From assembly GCF_907164915.1 (NCBI RefSeq), contig NW_025919589.1:62001-126000 (forward strand): 64,000 bases of DNA. Reading direction: 5' to 3'. Positions 47,733 to 59,230 of this stretch are shown in pieces. The number at the start of each line of letters is the position of its first letter. The first letter of the stretch is position 1. Both the position numbers and the translations under genes were made by a program. Source of the stretch: Impatiens glandulifera. Its lineage: Eukaryota > Streptophyta > Magnoliopsida > Ericales > Balsaminaceae. Under the pieces are notes generated by a model. It ran no database searches. It saw nothing but the letters and a program-made list of their open reading frames with translations, and was not told the origin of the DNA.

Positions 47733-48200
47733 TTTGTGGAATTGGGCCTAGGGTTTTGAGGCCCAATTTGGTGTGTCTCAATGTTATGTACAAAAAGGGG
47801 AAGGAAAATATGTGCGATTATTTGTTGGATTTAAAAAAGCATGAAATCACATAATGGTGAAGATGTCAATCAAATCGTATTATTATAGAAATATCAACTA
47901 ATTCACCACGATATCATATCATGGTGGAGATGTCAAAAATATCACATGATCTTTACTCTAATTATGAATCTAAAAGCCTATATATAGATTGTAAATTGAG
48001 AGAGTTAGAGTTTGTATTCCCTATTATAACTCTATTGAATCGATTCTCCAAAATCAGGACGTATGACATTGTTGGTCCGAACTTGGGTAAGATTCTTGTG
48101 TTGTTATTTTCGTTTTTTTCTTACTTTTACGCTATTGTTATGCATTCCACTGCGATTGATATTATTCATCTTCATTCTTAGGGTGATAGTATTTTACCAC
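47733..48200 (+). repeat. 3' LTR of the degraded Copia
   Basis: Begins after a polypurine-like tract (atgtggagaa) near 47732 and ends about gatagtattttaccaca. The right half matches the 5' remnant at 43250-43515. Confidence 0.65.
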
Positions 48201-48439
48201 ACTACCATTTAGAACTCTAAGGTCGTTTGTTTGTCATATAATAATCAAAACTAGAGTTTGTCTAGTTTTAATTCTTAACCCTTCCACTTTTGACTTCTTA
48301 ATAAAATTGTGTTAAACAGTTTTCCAAAAAAAATAATCAAGATTAACAAAGCAATTGACATTGACGATAAATCGAATCCCTCTAAACTTAATCATATTTT
48401 TGATCACTTATTTACCAATGAAGTAATTATACTTCCTAT

Positions 48440-49470
48440 TTGTCAATTTTGTGAAGGAGATCAGATTGGTTTGGAATGGTACTAGTAATGGTGTTTATTC
48501 TTTGAGTTCTTATTTTGCTAGTATACATGAATGAACAATATTGTTATTCCCTCATCATCAATAACTATTACTCTTAGGCTCTAGAAATTAATCTAGTGAC
48601 TCAAAGTCCTTCTTAAGGTTAAGAATTTTATTTGGAAAGGTTGTTTGAATGCTATTGCTACAACTGAAAATTGCTTTAAACGTAAGATTATTAATTATTC
48701 TATTTGTCAATGTTGTAAGAAGGTTAACGGAACTGTTGAACATGTTTTGCTATTATGTGATTCTAGAAATGAGATATGGAATTTGGTAGGAATTACTCAT
48801 TTCCCAAATAACTCAAATATTTATAGATTCAACACATGATTTCTATACATCATTGAAGCTAATCACCTTACTCCTTAAAAAAACTTTTGTATGCAGTCTT
48901 ATAGCAAATATGTGTTGGTATCTTTAGAAACGAAGAAATGAATTTGTGTTTAAAAAAATCTGAATATCTTCGCTTTACAATCTCACAATGTCGTGCTGAT
49001 ACTTGAAAAAATTTCAATTGTAAAAATGACATACAAGGAGAACCACCCGAGGATTCTAGGACGAAAAGAAAATAGGAAAACTATTTGAAGGAATAATCAA
49101 GGATCAGGACAAGAAAACATGAGATTCATTTCCCGCAACCATTTTGGAGATCCACTTTTGATCAGTTAAAACATTTAACCTCCCGGCAGCACAAGCAGAA
49201 ACAAAGCTATAAGAAGGGCTCTCCAAATCGGAATCGATAACTCTTGGAATAATATTCTCGTTGAATCAGACGCAAAGACTGTAATTGATGCCATTTAAGA
49301 ATCCTTCCAAAGCTGATATTTTTCCTATTCTCGAAGACATCCGCCTTTTCTCACCCTCAATTCCGAATTCAATGTTCAATTTAGTCATAGTGACTGGATT
49401 GCAAACCATTAATGTAATTTTTTTGAAATTATTTTTTCTGGCATTTTTATTTGTCGGACCCGTTTTCTGT
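48440..49470 (+). pseudogene. LINE (non-LTR retrotransposon) 3' relic
   Basis: Near 48465-48530 VWNGTSNGVYSLSSYFA and near 48630-48790 FIWKGC... NYSICQCCKKVNGTVEHVLL match the zinc-binding region that follows the reverse transcriptase of plant L1 elements. Near 49185-49300 AQAETKAIRRALQIGIDNSW followed by ILVESDAKTVIDAI matches the C-terminal RNase H-like domain. Stops and a frameshift separate the pieces. The upstream endonuclease and reverse transcriptase are missing. Confidence 0.8.
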
Positions 49471-49784
49471 CCTTATTTGTAATGACATTTCTAGTCGATT
49501 TATAAATTAATTTATCTTTATAAAAAACACATAAACTTTAAAAAGTTCTTTAAACATGTATAATTTAAAAAATTGACTCATTTAGTCTCTTCATTTTTAT
49601 CTGTTAAAAATAATATTAACTTTTGTTTTCATTATTTTTTTTAATGATTTTTCAACCTAAAATCTAAACATAAATAACTTAAAAATTAACAAAAACATAA
49701 ATAAGAGATTCACTTTCTTCTTCTTCGTTCCTCGTCCATAGGTAACGATCCTTGATCGATTTAAGACCAAGGTTTCATGCCTTG

Positions 49785-50066
49785 TTCTTCAGGCGGACGT
49801 GGCACCCCGATGAGGCCCGGGCCAATTGCCGCGTATTTCTTTAGCTTAATCGATGAAGACGAGAAGATTATTAGTTCCGAGAATTTCAAATGACATTGGG
49901 GGATTTCATGTACAATAGATTGTCGATGTATAGTTTAAATCTCGGTACTACGAATTTGGGCACACTTATCCCAGCTAGAAACGTGAACCATCAAGATAAT
50001 AAGTGGTGTATAGTAAAGCCCTTCAGTTAGGCTCGACGATTCACAATTGGCGCTGAATGTGAGCTA
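49785..50066 (+). pseudogene. GH17 beta-1,3-glucanase with X8 domain, left part of broken copy
   Basis: From 49801 the frame reads [20 protein letters not shown], then HWGI and, in a shifted frame, NLGT...LIPARNV and WCIVKP followed by a one-base shift and VRLDDSQLALNVSYACSLSD. This order is the end of a GH17 catalytic domain followed by an X8 (CBM43) domain, as in plant GPI-anchored glucan endo-1,3-beta-glucosidases. The catalytic region upstream is missing. It stops at 50066, where a Copia element is inserted; the sequence resumes at 56292. Confidence 0.85.
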
Positions 50067-50563
50067 TGTTAGATCCAATTCTAAAAACTAAGTGAATAAA
50101 TCTTAGAATACAAACTAAATCATTAGAGGAAGAAACCTATCATCCATAATCTTTTAGTTGAAGACTATAGGCAAACTATTAGAGTGAGAAAAATACCTTG
50201 ATCCATTATCCTCTGTCTATCACAGAAGATTGGGTGTTTTGATCTTCCAAACTCAGCAATCACCTTCTTCTCTCTCTATGGATCGATGGAGGCTCCAAGG
50301 ATTGTAGGTGAGAGTGAATTGGGGACCATAACCCATTTTATATGCTTTATTTGATAATTTTATTTTGACCATCACAAAATATAAAATTATCCTAAGGTAT
50401 CTACACATATATAAATTATCCATATTACTTTCAATATACTCCAAAATCCCTTAATCTTTATAAATCACTTAAAATTGATTTAGCTTAATAATAATAACAT
50501 ATATAACCTTTAGTCAAATAATTTAAATCCATTTTAGAATTATAAATCCATATAATTCTAACA
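50067..50563 (-). repeat. 3' LTR of the minus-strand Copia
   Basis: 497 bp, bounded by tgttag and taaca on the plus strand. Confidence 0.95.
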
Positions 50564-50971
50564 ATCTCCCACTTGGATTAAATTATGAACTAAACAATTA
50601 TACATTATCCTTATGATATCAAATTTTGTTATTATCTAAAAGAATATATTCAAACAATCTTGTCCATTGATTATATCAAATGCAGAACCAAAGCGGCTTT
50701 CGTTATCATTATCGTAGCTTAACCGATCAATGATCACAAGCATTAATATAACCAAATGACATAGATCAAATATGGATGTGTAGCATGGAAATTACATGTA
50801 ATGTGATTTAACATGCCTATTTCCAACTGGTCCAACAAAAACTGTATTGAGATCCATAAAAATAGCCAGAATGGACTAAATGAACACCAAAATTAATACC
50901 AAAATGATTAAACCAAAATATATATTACAAATATCCATAGAATAGTATCCCAAAAAACATACAGACTCCCA

Positions 50972-53900
50972 CTAAACTTCAATATCTCTAAGAGATACAA
51001 CCCCCATATGGGCAACATGCTTATGAAAGACCTTGGGTTGTAATCCCTTAGTGAGCGGATCCGCTATCATGAAGTCTGTTCCAATGTGTTCTATAGATAT
51101 TTGACCATCCTGAACTCTTTCCTTAACAACCAGAAACTTGATGTCTACAAACTTAGACTTTGAGAAACTCCTATTGTTGTTAGAGAACATTACAGCTGAC
51201 TGATTATCACATAGTATCTTAAGTGGTCTTTCGATCTCTTTGACTTGTAATCCCATAATAAAATTATTCAGCCATAATGCTTGATTAGATGCTTCATAGC
51301 ATGCTATAAATTCAGCTGCCATAGTTGAAGAAGCTGTAAGTTTCTGTTTAGCACTCTTCCAAGAGATAGCTCCTCCAGCTAAAAGGAAAATATAGCCTGA
51401 TGTTGACTTCAAGTCATCTTTGCATCCAGCAAAATCAGAATCAGTGTACCCTATGATCTCAAGCTGATCTGATTTCTTATATGTGAGCATATATTCCTTA
51501 GTTCTTTGTAAATATCTGAATACTCTTTTTACAGCCTTCCAATGATCCAATCCAGGATTATTCAAGTATCTTCCTAACATGCCAACTATGTACGCTATAT
51601 CCGGACGCGTGCATACTTGAGCATACATTAAGCTTCCTACTGCAGAATCATAAGGAATCTTTTGCATTTCTTTGGCTTCAAAGTCACTTGAAGGGCATTG
51701 ACTTTTATCTATTTTGTCTCCTTTAGCCACAGGGGTATCTCCTGCTTTACATTCATGCATGCCAAACCTTTTTAAAACCTTCTCGATATAGTTCTTTTGT
51801 GATAATCCAAGTATACCTTGACCACGATCTCGATATATCTGAATTCCTAATACAAAAGAAGCGTCACCAAGATCTTTCATTTCAAATTTCGTTGAAAGAA
51901 ATTTCTTAGTGTCGTGCAATAAGCCTATATCATTGCATGCCAATAATATGTCATCAACATATAAAATCAGAAACATAATTTTATTCCCACTAAATTTATG
52001 GTATATACAATCATCAACTTTATTTGCCTCAAAACCATATGAGATAACAGCTTGATGAAATTTGTAATACCATTGACGGGAAGCTTGCTTTAGCCCGTAG
52101 ATGGATTTCTTCAGTTTACAAACTAAGTCCTTTGAATTATCAGAATCAAAGAACTCGGGTTGCACCATATATATTGTTTCATTAATGTCGCCATTAAGAA
52201 ACGCAGTCTTAACATCCATCTGATGTAACTCTAAATCATAATGAGCTACGAGTGCCATTATAGTTCTAAAGGAATCTTTCGTAGATACCGGAGAAAAAGT
52301 TTCCTTATAGTCGATGCCTTCCTTTTGAGTAAAACCCTTAGCAACAAGACGTGCTTTGAATCTCTCAATGTTACCATTCGAATCCCTTTTAGATTTAAAA
52401 ATCCATTTACAACCAACGGGTTTCGAACCTGCAGGTAACGTAACGAGATCCCAAACGTCATTGTCCTTCATAGACTTTAACTCCTCATTCTTGGCATCAA
52501 TCCATTTTTGAGAATCAGAACTCTTAATGACTTGGTTGAAAGTGACAGGGTCATCTTTTACTTCGTCTATGTCCTCATGTTCTTGTAAGAATACGTAATA
52601 ATCGTCTGAAATCGTACTCCTTCTTTCTCTAGTGGACCTTCGTAATGGCATAGTTTCTCGAGATTGTTGAGTTTGTTCTTCCAGAATTTCTTCTTGAATA
52701 GGTTCAGAAAGCACATTGTCCTTTTCATTATCCACTTGATTAAAATCAAGTGAAACCAAAGGAATAGAAACAAATTCTTCTTCAAAGACAATGTTTTCCT
52801 TATCTTTCCTCACACACTCTATATCCTCGAAAAACTGGGCATTTCCCGTTTCAAAAATTGTCTTTACCGTAGGATCATAAAATTTGTACCCCCTTGACCT
52901 TTCAGGATATCCAACAAAATAACAACTAACAGTCTTAGAGTCCAATTTCTTTTCATTTGGCCTGTATGGCCTTGCCTCAGCTGGACACCCCCATACATGT
53001 AAATGTGTTAATACAGGTTTTCGGCCTGTCCAACACTCATATGGGGTTTTGTTAGTCGTCGCCTTAGTAGGTACCCTGTTAAGGATATAAGCTGCTGTCT
53101 TTAGTGCTTCACCCCAAAGAGATTCTGGTAAGCTTGAATTTGCAATCATGCTCCTTACCATGTCCTTAAGTGTGCGGTTTCGTCTTTCAGCAACACCATT
53201 CATGTTAGGCGAACCCGGCATGGTGTACTGAGGAACAATACCGCATTCTCTTAGGAATTTAGCAAATGGTCCTGGACGTTGTTCATCTGACCCGTCATAC
53301 CGACCATAATATTCACCCCCACGATCGGATCTGACGGCCTTAATCTTTTTATCAAGCTGATTTTCAACTTCAGCTTTAAAGGATTTGAACACGTCCAAAG
53401 ATTGTGACTTCTCTTGAATGAGATATATGTAGGCATAACGCGAAAAATCGTCAATGAATGATATATAATATTGTTGACCATTCCAAGCTGTTGTAGGGAA
53501 TGGTCCACAAATATCAGTATGTATCAATTCAAGGACTTCCGTCGCTCGGTTAGCTTCAAATCTCCTTACACTCGTTTGTTTCCCTTTAATACAACTAACA
53601 CAAACATTAAAGTCAGTCATATCAAGAGGACTTAATATCTCATTTGACACAAGCTTTTCAATTCTCTTTTGAGAGATATGACCTAAACGTCTATGCCATA
53701 ACAGAGCTGAATCATCATTAGTTAATTTACGTTTTGCACCTCTTGAATTAACTTGCAAGGTTTCATTAAATGAAGCTACAGTTTCTAACATGTATAGATT
53801 GTCACAAACAGATAAAAAACCAGAACCCATAACATTTGAATTTAATGATAAACTAAATTTTCCATTTCCAAATGAACCAAAATAACCAAATTTGTCCAAT

Positions 53901-54058
53901 GCTGAAATGGAAATTAAGTTTCGTCTAAAAGACGGTACAACAAAAGTATCATTTAAGTCCAAAAACTGTCCAGATTTTAGTAACAATCTAAAGTCTCCGA
54001 TAGTTTCAACTTCAACTGTTTCGCCATTGCCCACAAAAAATGTATCTTTCAGCATCAT
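50972..54058 (-). CDS. Copia pol: integrase, reverse transcriptase, RNase H
   Basis: An uninterrupted frame of 1028 codons. In order: GAG-pre-integrase zinc site ([16 protein letters not shown]); integrase core with [25 protein letters not shown] and the E in [13 protein letters not shown]; reverse transcriptase with [44 protein letters not shown] and YVDDILLAC; RNase H with [22 protein letters not shown] and [10 protein letters not shown]. The catalytic residues seen are intact. It overlaps the preceding gag-protease frame in another frame because of one extra base; translation from its own first ATG is not expected in this family. Confidence 0.95.
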   Translation of the reverse strand: MMLKDTFFVGNGETVEVETIGDFRLLLKSGQFLDLNDTFVVPSFRRNLISISALDKFGYFGSFGNGKFSLSLNSNVMGSGFLSVCDNLYMLETVASFNETLQVNSRGAKRKLTNDDSALLWHRRLGHISQKRIEKLVSNEILSPLDMTDFNVCVSCIKGKQTSVRRFEANRATEVLELIHTDICGPFPTTAWNGQQYYISFIDDFSRYAYIYLIQEKSQSLDVFKSFKAEVENQLDKKIKAVRSDRGGEYYGRYDGSDEQRPGPFAKFLRECGIVPQYTMPGSPNMNGVAERRNRTLKDMVRSMIANSSLPESLWGEALKTAAYILNRVPTKATTNKTPYECWTGRKPVLTHLHVWGCPAEARPYRPNEKKLDSKTVSCYFVGYPERSRGYKFYDPTVKTIFETGNAQFFEDIECVRKDKENIVFEEEFVSIPLVSLDFNQVDNEKDNVLSEPIQEEILEEQTQQSRETMPLRRSTRERRSTISDDYYVFLQEHEDIDEVKDDPVTFNQVIKSSDSQKWIDAKNEELKSMKDNDVWDLVTLPAGSKPVGCKWIFKSKRDSNGNIERFKARLVAKGFTQKEGIDYKETFSPVSTKDSFRTIMALVAHYDLELHQMDVKTAFLNGDINETIYMVQPEFFDSDNSKDLVCKLKKSIYGLKQASRQWYYKFHQAVISYGFEANKVDDCIYHKFSGNKIMFLILYVDDILLACNDIGLLHDTKKFLSTKFEMKDLGDASFVLGIQIYRDRGQGILGLSQKNYIEKVLKRFGMHECKAGDTPVAKGDKIDKSQCPSSDFEAKEMQKIPYDSAVGSLMYAQVCTRPDIAYIVGMLGRYLNNPGLDHWKAVKRVFRYLQRTKEYMLTYKKSDQLEIIGYTDSDFAGCKDDLKSTSGYIFLLAGGAISWKSAKQKLTASSTMAAEFIACYEASNQALWLNNFIMGLQVKEIERPLKILCDNQSAVMFSNNNRSFSKSKFVDIKFLVVKERVQDGQISIEHIGTDFMIADPLTKGLQPKVFHKHVAHMGVVSLRDIEV

Positions 54059-54988
54059 TCGGCTTTCGGCAATTCAGGCAACCCTGCATAGACATACTAA
54101 TGTGAATGGTAGCACCAGAATCTAACCACCATGTATGTCTAGATGTAGAAACCAAATTAACCTCAGAACAAACAAGGTTGAGAAGTGTACCCTTTTTCAC
54201 GCGCCATGCATGATACTTAGGACAATCTTTCTTTTGATGTCCTTCTTCTCTACAGAAGAAACAGTTCAAGCCGTTAGACTTTTTCTGTTTCAATTGAGAA
54301 GGAGCACCCACAGCTACAGCTTTCTTCTTCCTTTTCTTATTCTCTTTGTCTTTGGAAGATGATGCCATATGAGCACTTTCTGTTCGATCATGCTTAATTC
54401 TCTCTTCTTCTTGAACACAATGAGATATAAGCTCATTAAGTGTCCATTTATCCTTCTGGCAGTTATAACTTATTTTAAGCTGCCCAAACTGAGAAGGAAG
54501 AGAAATCAAGACTAAATGGACAAGTAGTTCTTCAGACAGCTCTAACTTAAGGTCCTTAAGTCTTGAAGCAAGATGAGACATTTCCATAATGTACTCCCTA
54601 ATATTCCCTTTGCCATTATACTTGAGTGAAACAAGCTTAGCTAAAAGCGTACTTGTTTCAGCCTTCTCGTTTTTCTCAAAACGCTTCTCAAGTGCATCTA
54701 GGAATGCTTTAGCATCATTGTCTTCCGACAAATTGCCCCGAAATGCTTCTGGAATAGCACGTTTCATGATCATTAAGCTTACACGATTCGAACGCTCCCA
54801 CTTTTCCAGCTCTCTTTTATCATCAAGAGTACTTGATGCTGTAAGAGATGGGGGGCGTGCGACCCTAAGTGCAATGTCAAGATCCATGCACCCGAGAACA
54901 ATCATAACGTTCTCTTTCCAGACTTTATAATTAGTTCCATTAAGCATAGGAACTGCATTAACATTACCTATGATACTTGAAATGTTAA
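54012..54988 (-). CDS. Copia gag-protease, with candidate LTR-encoded first exon
   Basis: From the acceptor at 54989 (ttattacag, then TTAACATTTC) the frame runs through Gag ([37 protein letters not shown]), a knuckle [14 protein letters not shown] and protease [12 protein letters not shown]. It is thrown off in a run of six T (54035-54040, A on the plus strand) and stops at 54012. Joined to ATGGATCAAG in the 5' LTR (55925-55934) it gives M-D-Q-V-N-I. Without splicing an in-frame ATG at 55023-55025 could be used instead. Confidence 0.88.
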
Positions 54989-55780
54989 CTGTAATAACAG
55001 AGAATATAAAATAATGTAAGCTCACAAAATAATGTGCATATATATTTAATAATAATGTAACTCATATTATTGTGCATCCATCAACAAGAAACCGGCACAA
55101 CATCAACACCTAATCTTTTGACTAAAAGTGTTAACCTGTAATTGGCAACTTGGTCCAGTACATAAATATTGACAACAAGACCTGTCAAACAATGGATTTA
55201 TCTTTGGACAAATTCAATGTTCACATGGCAACCTAATAATTGTCACATATTTTAATACTGCAACAATCCATGTCAATGTACAAACATCTACCTTCCTTTG
55301 GGCCGGTGAATATTCATACAATGTCATGTCTCATGCCCAACATATAAAACAAGACAATTACAGCAAGAGGCTAATTTTATAGCATGTTACTCAACTATCC
55401 TATTTTACAATGTAAGACGTCATAAAATTGCACGAAAGAGTTATAATTCACATATATGCTCAAACAATAGACAAACAAAATCATTTTAGATCGAATAGGG
55501 ATAATCGCAAAAGGTTTAGTCAATTACAGACCAATCCTAACCCCATCGATCTAAAAAAAAAACAAAGAGGGGCTGCATCCAACATTGAAAATCACTCATT
55601 CATTGATTTTCACCCCCAAAATTGTTCAATTCATCATATAATGAATGATCAAACAATAATCCTTAACATGCATCAGATAATTTTGCGGAAATAGACACAT
55701 GCAAAACAAACCCTAAAGTAATTCTGAAAAATTGATTCCAAAATAACCCTAATTGATTACTTGTAGTCTAACAAATCCAT

Positions 55781-55792
55781 GCTCTGATACCA
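55781..55792 (-). other. Primer-binding site of the minus-strand Copia
   Basis: Minus strand reads tggtatcagagc just inside the 5' LTR. Confidence 0.92.
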
Positions 55793-55924
55793 ATTTTTAG
55801 ATCCAATTCTAAAAACTAAGTGAATAAATCTTAGAATACAAACTAAATCATTAGAGGAAGAAACCTATCATCCATAATATTTTAGTTGAAGACTACAGGC
55901 AAACTATTAGAGTGAGAAAAATAC

Positions 55925-55934
55925 CTTGATCCAT
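55925..55934 (-). other. Candidate first coding exon of gag inside the LTR
   Basis: ATGGATCAAG followed by the donor gtattt. It mirrors the ten-base exon in the plus-strand Copia: ATG, two codons, then G before gt. Confidence 0.6.
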
Positions 55935-56062
55935 TATCCTCTGTCTATCACAGAAGATTGGGTGTTTTGATCTTCCAAACTCAGCAATCACCTTCTTCTC
56001 TCTCTATGGATCGATGGAGGCTCCAAGGATTGTAGGTGAGAGTGAATTGGGGACCATAACCC

Positions 56063-56070
56063 ATTTTATA
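56063..56070 (-). promoter_or_regulatory. LTR TATA box of the minus-strand Copia
   Basis: Minus strand tataaaat about 130 bp before the in-LTR ATG. Confidence 0.55.
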
Positions 56071-56291
56071 TGCTTTATTTGATAATTTTATTTTGACCAT
56101 CACAAAATATAAAATTATCCTAAGGTATCTACACATATATAAATTATCCATATTACTTTCAATATACTCCAAAATCCCTTAATCTTTATAAATCACTTAA
56201 AATTGATTTAGCTTAATAATAATAACATATATAACCTTTAGTCAAATAATTTAAATCCATTTTAGAATTATAAATCCATATAATTCTAACA

Positions 56292-56480
56292 AGCTATGCT
56301 TGTAGTTTGTCCGATTATACGAGCCTCGATTTTGGAACGTTTTATGGAGGAATAGATATATGGGGAATAATTTGTACGCGTTTAATAGTTATTATTAATA
56401 ATCAGCTTGACGAGGCTCATAAATTCCTAGACTTGAAACAATTACGAGAACTAGGAATTATAAATTCGAGATCATGAAGG
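56292..56480 (+). pseudogene. GH17/X8 pseudogene, right part after the Copia insertion
   Basis: Directly after the duplicated agcta the X8 domain goes on (YACSLSDYTSLDFG, then in another frame YAFNSYY near 56378, then NNQLDEAHKFLDL near 56395-56435). One of the expected cysteines is Y. Weak C-terminal similarity may extend to about 56580. Confidence 0.82.
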
Positions 56481-56945
56481 ATCCTTATTACGACAATACC
56501 ACGAGGATGAGATCGAGTATGGTTTTGACAACAATCTCATTGGTTTGGATTTTCTTAGCGTTAATCCGTACTTTTGGAATTGATCACTTGAATGTTTTGC
56601 ATTGTTATTATTAGGAATGTTGCATTTTGTTTCCTGTTTAACAAATTAATCGATAAAAATGAGAGAAAATAAAATGAAGAATATGAAATTATAAAAATTA
56701 ATATAAAAAAAAAGTAGAAAGACATTGAATGAAGATGAAGAATAAAAAATAGAGAATATAGAAGATAATTTATTATTATTTATTTAAAATTAATTAATTG
56801 ATAAATTTATAAAAATAAAATACATTAACTTCTTTTGCAATGAAATACTAAATAAATCAATTAATGAAAATACTTATATTTATACAAATTTTTAATATTT
56901 TTTAGTTTAATTATTATAGTTGTGACATACTCTAAACTAAGCTTA

Positions 56946-57138
56946 TCTATATATATATAATAATGCTTAATTTTTAAAGTGTCTGGATTGTCGGTGAGAG
57001 CTGTGGTAAATTTAGATATATGTGATCGTAAATAGATACTTGAGTTAGATTGTGGGTTGACCCGCCATAAACATTTTAACGTAATATTTTTTTAACGATT
57101 TTTTTATATTATTACATAAATGCACGGAATAAATGTTA
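56946..57138 (+). mobile_element. Helitron relic of the same family as 13115-13771
   Basis: It starts TCTATATATATATAATAATG after a host A. It shares cttaatttttaaagtgtc, ggattgtcgg, gagagctgtggt and attgtgggttgacccgcc with the complement of the other copy, and ends near a decayed hairpin (aaatgcacgg). It lacks the tRNA-like segments. Confidence 0.75.
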
Positions 57139-57439
57139 ATTTTCTTAATTAAAACATTTCTATTCTTTAGAAAATGACAATTGTGACATGTATGAGATTC
57201 AAATTTAATTCATTTAGCAAAAATAAAATTAAAAATATTCAAATTTATATAAAAAATATCAAATAAAAAGAAAAAAATACAAAATGATGAGTTGGATCTA
57301 GGAGTGCCAATCTGACAGCCTATGGAATCCAACGGCCGATTCTCCTTGCCCTAAAAGATGCTGTTGAAACGAACGGTAAAGATATAATCTTTGCACTATT
57401 TTGATATGTTTGTGGTTCAAAGGCTTGCAGCGATAGTTC
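57139..57439. other. Spacer upstream of the hydroxylase leader
   Basis: AT-rich, no gene. The GC-richer part (57295-57440) may be the proximal promoter of the hydroxylase gene. Confidence 0.4.
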
Positions 57440-59230
57440 ATAGTTCTCTTCCTCTCTTTCGAAAAAAGCAAGTCTTTGAACTAATCGTCAGTAATAGTGG
57501 AACTTGATCATAGATTATTAGCTTCTTAGAAGATGATTTAAGAGAGATAAAGACGTTTTTCGTCACAGATCTAGTCTGCATTATCATCTCAGGTTAGTAA
57601 TTTCTTAATGTTGTCAGTTAAAATGAATGATATACTTTTTTATTGCTCCAACAATGGATCTGATATGTTGGGTTGTCGTTAACAGGACCAAAAAGTGAGC
57701 TTGCTCGTTCAAATTCCCTTTACGGGAGATTCAATTGTTCACCGTTTAAGGCATTGAAAACAGGTGGGTTTATGTTTTTCATGGATAATGTATGATTTAA
57801 TCTGCATCTATTTCTTTATCCATCGTCTCGAAATCTCGATACTGAATCTAATACAGTAGATAAAGCCTCTTTGAGTGTGTTCTTAGATGTGGGCGTATGA
57901 ATGTGTGAGATGGGTAAATGTTTTAGAGCAAAATATCAGACTACAATTTGATGAAAGTGTCAGCTAAGAAAATTTCACAAGCATTTGGAATATTGGTACT
58001 GTTGTTTGGTGTACCCTTAAGAATTTGATGAAGTGATCACCTTTCCTTGTTTTGGATCTTCTGATATGATTATTTTGCATAGTTGTAAAATAATTTCTTT
58101 GTATGTTTCAAATAAGGAACTATAAGTGCATTGGATAATATGTGAGTTGGAATCTTGGGTGTGTTCTTGTTTTCTATCGCGTATATTGGCGAAGGTTAAA
58201 CACTTGTATGGTAGAAGCTATTATGAGGAATGTACAAAGATTGTTTCACTGGAAAAGTGGATGTAGGACTTTTGTTTGAACTAGTATAAATATTGTTTCT
58301 CTACGTGATGTGTGTTAATTTGGTTCATAGACAAATCAGCAATCTTGTTTTATTTATTTTATTGATTAAAGGAAGAATTCATTGTTGATAATCACGCCAA
58401 ATTGGTATCAGAGCCTCACTATGAAGAAAGTAGATGAGGATTGTGAAGCAACTATCAAGAATCAGTTCTTGATATATCCAATTTTTTTGTAGTCTTCAGA
58501 TTTCCCAAAACATTGGCATGCACAAAATTTGATTTTGAAAGGTTTATGAGCAAGCATGGTTTCATCCTTTGAAGGATAAAAATGAGAACACTTATGGTCC
58601 AACAAGTGATTAAGATGCACATGGGGAAAGACAAGATGCCACCTTCACTTTTGGAGAAAGAACCAAAGAAACCTAGGCCAAGTCTTGTAGCATTCTCGTT
58701 TTTGAGTCTTGGTGACAAAGTGTATTTGACAAAATCTTTGGCAAACCATTTGTACACGAAGCAAAGGCTTCACACATTCAAGATGTTCAAGGGTAAATAA
58801 TTAGAGGATGTTCTTGATGATTTGAAATCATCTTGGACTTGGAGAGCATTGACATCAAAGTTGAAGAGAGGAGGAGGAATCTTGGGTTCTTGGACTGTGT
58901 TCTTTGTTTCTATTGTGTATAAATAGGGCAGTGGCCAAGGCATTAAACACATTATAGAAATGTTACACTTATATTTGAGGAACTATTGTGAAGACTATAC
59001 TTTGCAATCCCCTATGAATGTAGAACCTCTGTTTGAACCCTGTAACTCCTGTATCTTTCTACTCTTCTTCTTTGTGATGTGCGTGTGAATTTGGTTCATA
59101 GACAAATCAACAATCTTGTTTTACTTTTTATGTAACTTTTTTCAATAGGCAAACCAAAAATTTCATTGATGATAATCACACCATATACAATTCCTGATTT
59201 CATATATTTTCAGTTTGTTAAGGTGAGAAG
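57440..59230 (+). other. Probable 5'UTR exons and introns of the fatty acid 2-hydroxylase gene
   Basis: Candidate untranslated exons: about 57440-57592 (then gttagt), 57686-57763 (after ttaacag, before gtgggt) and 59214-59230 (after tttcag), leading to the ATG at 59231. The last leader intron (57764-59213) holds an old LTR element. These junctions rest only on splice-site words and would need transcripts. Confidence 0.45.
58148..59175 (+). mobile_element. Shrunken, diverged LTR retrotransposon in the leader intron
   Basis: Segments 58148-58400 and about 58876-59175 are diverged direct repeats (shared: ggaatcttgggt, taaacac, aatttggttcatagacaaatc, gataatcac). A primer-binding site tggtatcagagcc (58403-58415) follows the first. 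The 470 bp between contain a broken Tnt1-type gag start (IKMRTLMVQQ, HMGKDKMPPSLLEKE, TKSLANHLYTKQRLHTFKM) and no pol. Confidence 0.78.

Larger units (their letters stand above)
43250..48200 (+). mobile_element. Degraded Tnt1-like Copia element
   Basis: A 3' LTR of about 470 bp (roughly 47733-48200) shares aaaagcctatatata, ataactctattgaatcgatt and gcattccact with a shorter remnant at 43250-43515. That remnant is followed by a decayed primer site (actagtatcagagcc, 43519). About 219 bp further on the LTR end, primer site and leader occur again (43739). Between lie broken gag, protease, integrase, reverse transcriptase and RNase H pieces on the plus strand. Many stops and frameshifts show it is old. 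Confidence 0.85.
50067..56291 (-). mobile_element. Young full-length Copia retrotransposon, minus strand
   Basis: LTRs of 497 bp (50067-50563 and 55795-56291) differ at about three positions and are flanked by agcta (50062-50066, 56292-56296). The primer-binding site (complement gctctgatacca, 55781-55792) and polypurine tract (complement of atctcccacttgg after 50563) are in place. The pol part is open; a single extra base breaks the frame near the end of the protease. Its proteins are clearly related to those of the plus-strand Copia at 30185-36473, but the LTR sequences are different. Confidence 0.97.
55795..56291 (-). repeat. 5' LTR of the minus-strand Copia
   Basis: 497 bp. Its inner end has lost the canonical CA (minus strand ctaaaa instead of ctaaca). 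Confidence 0.95.
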
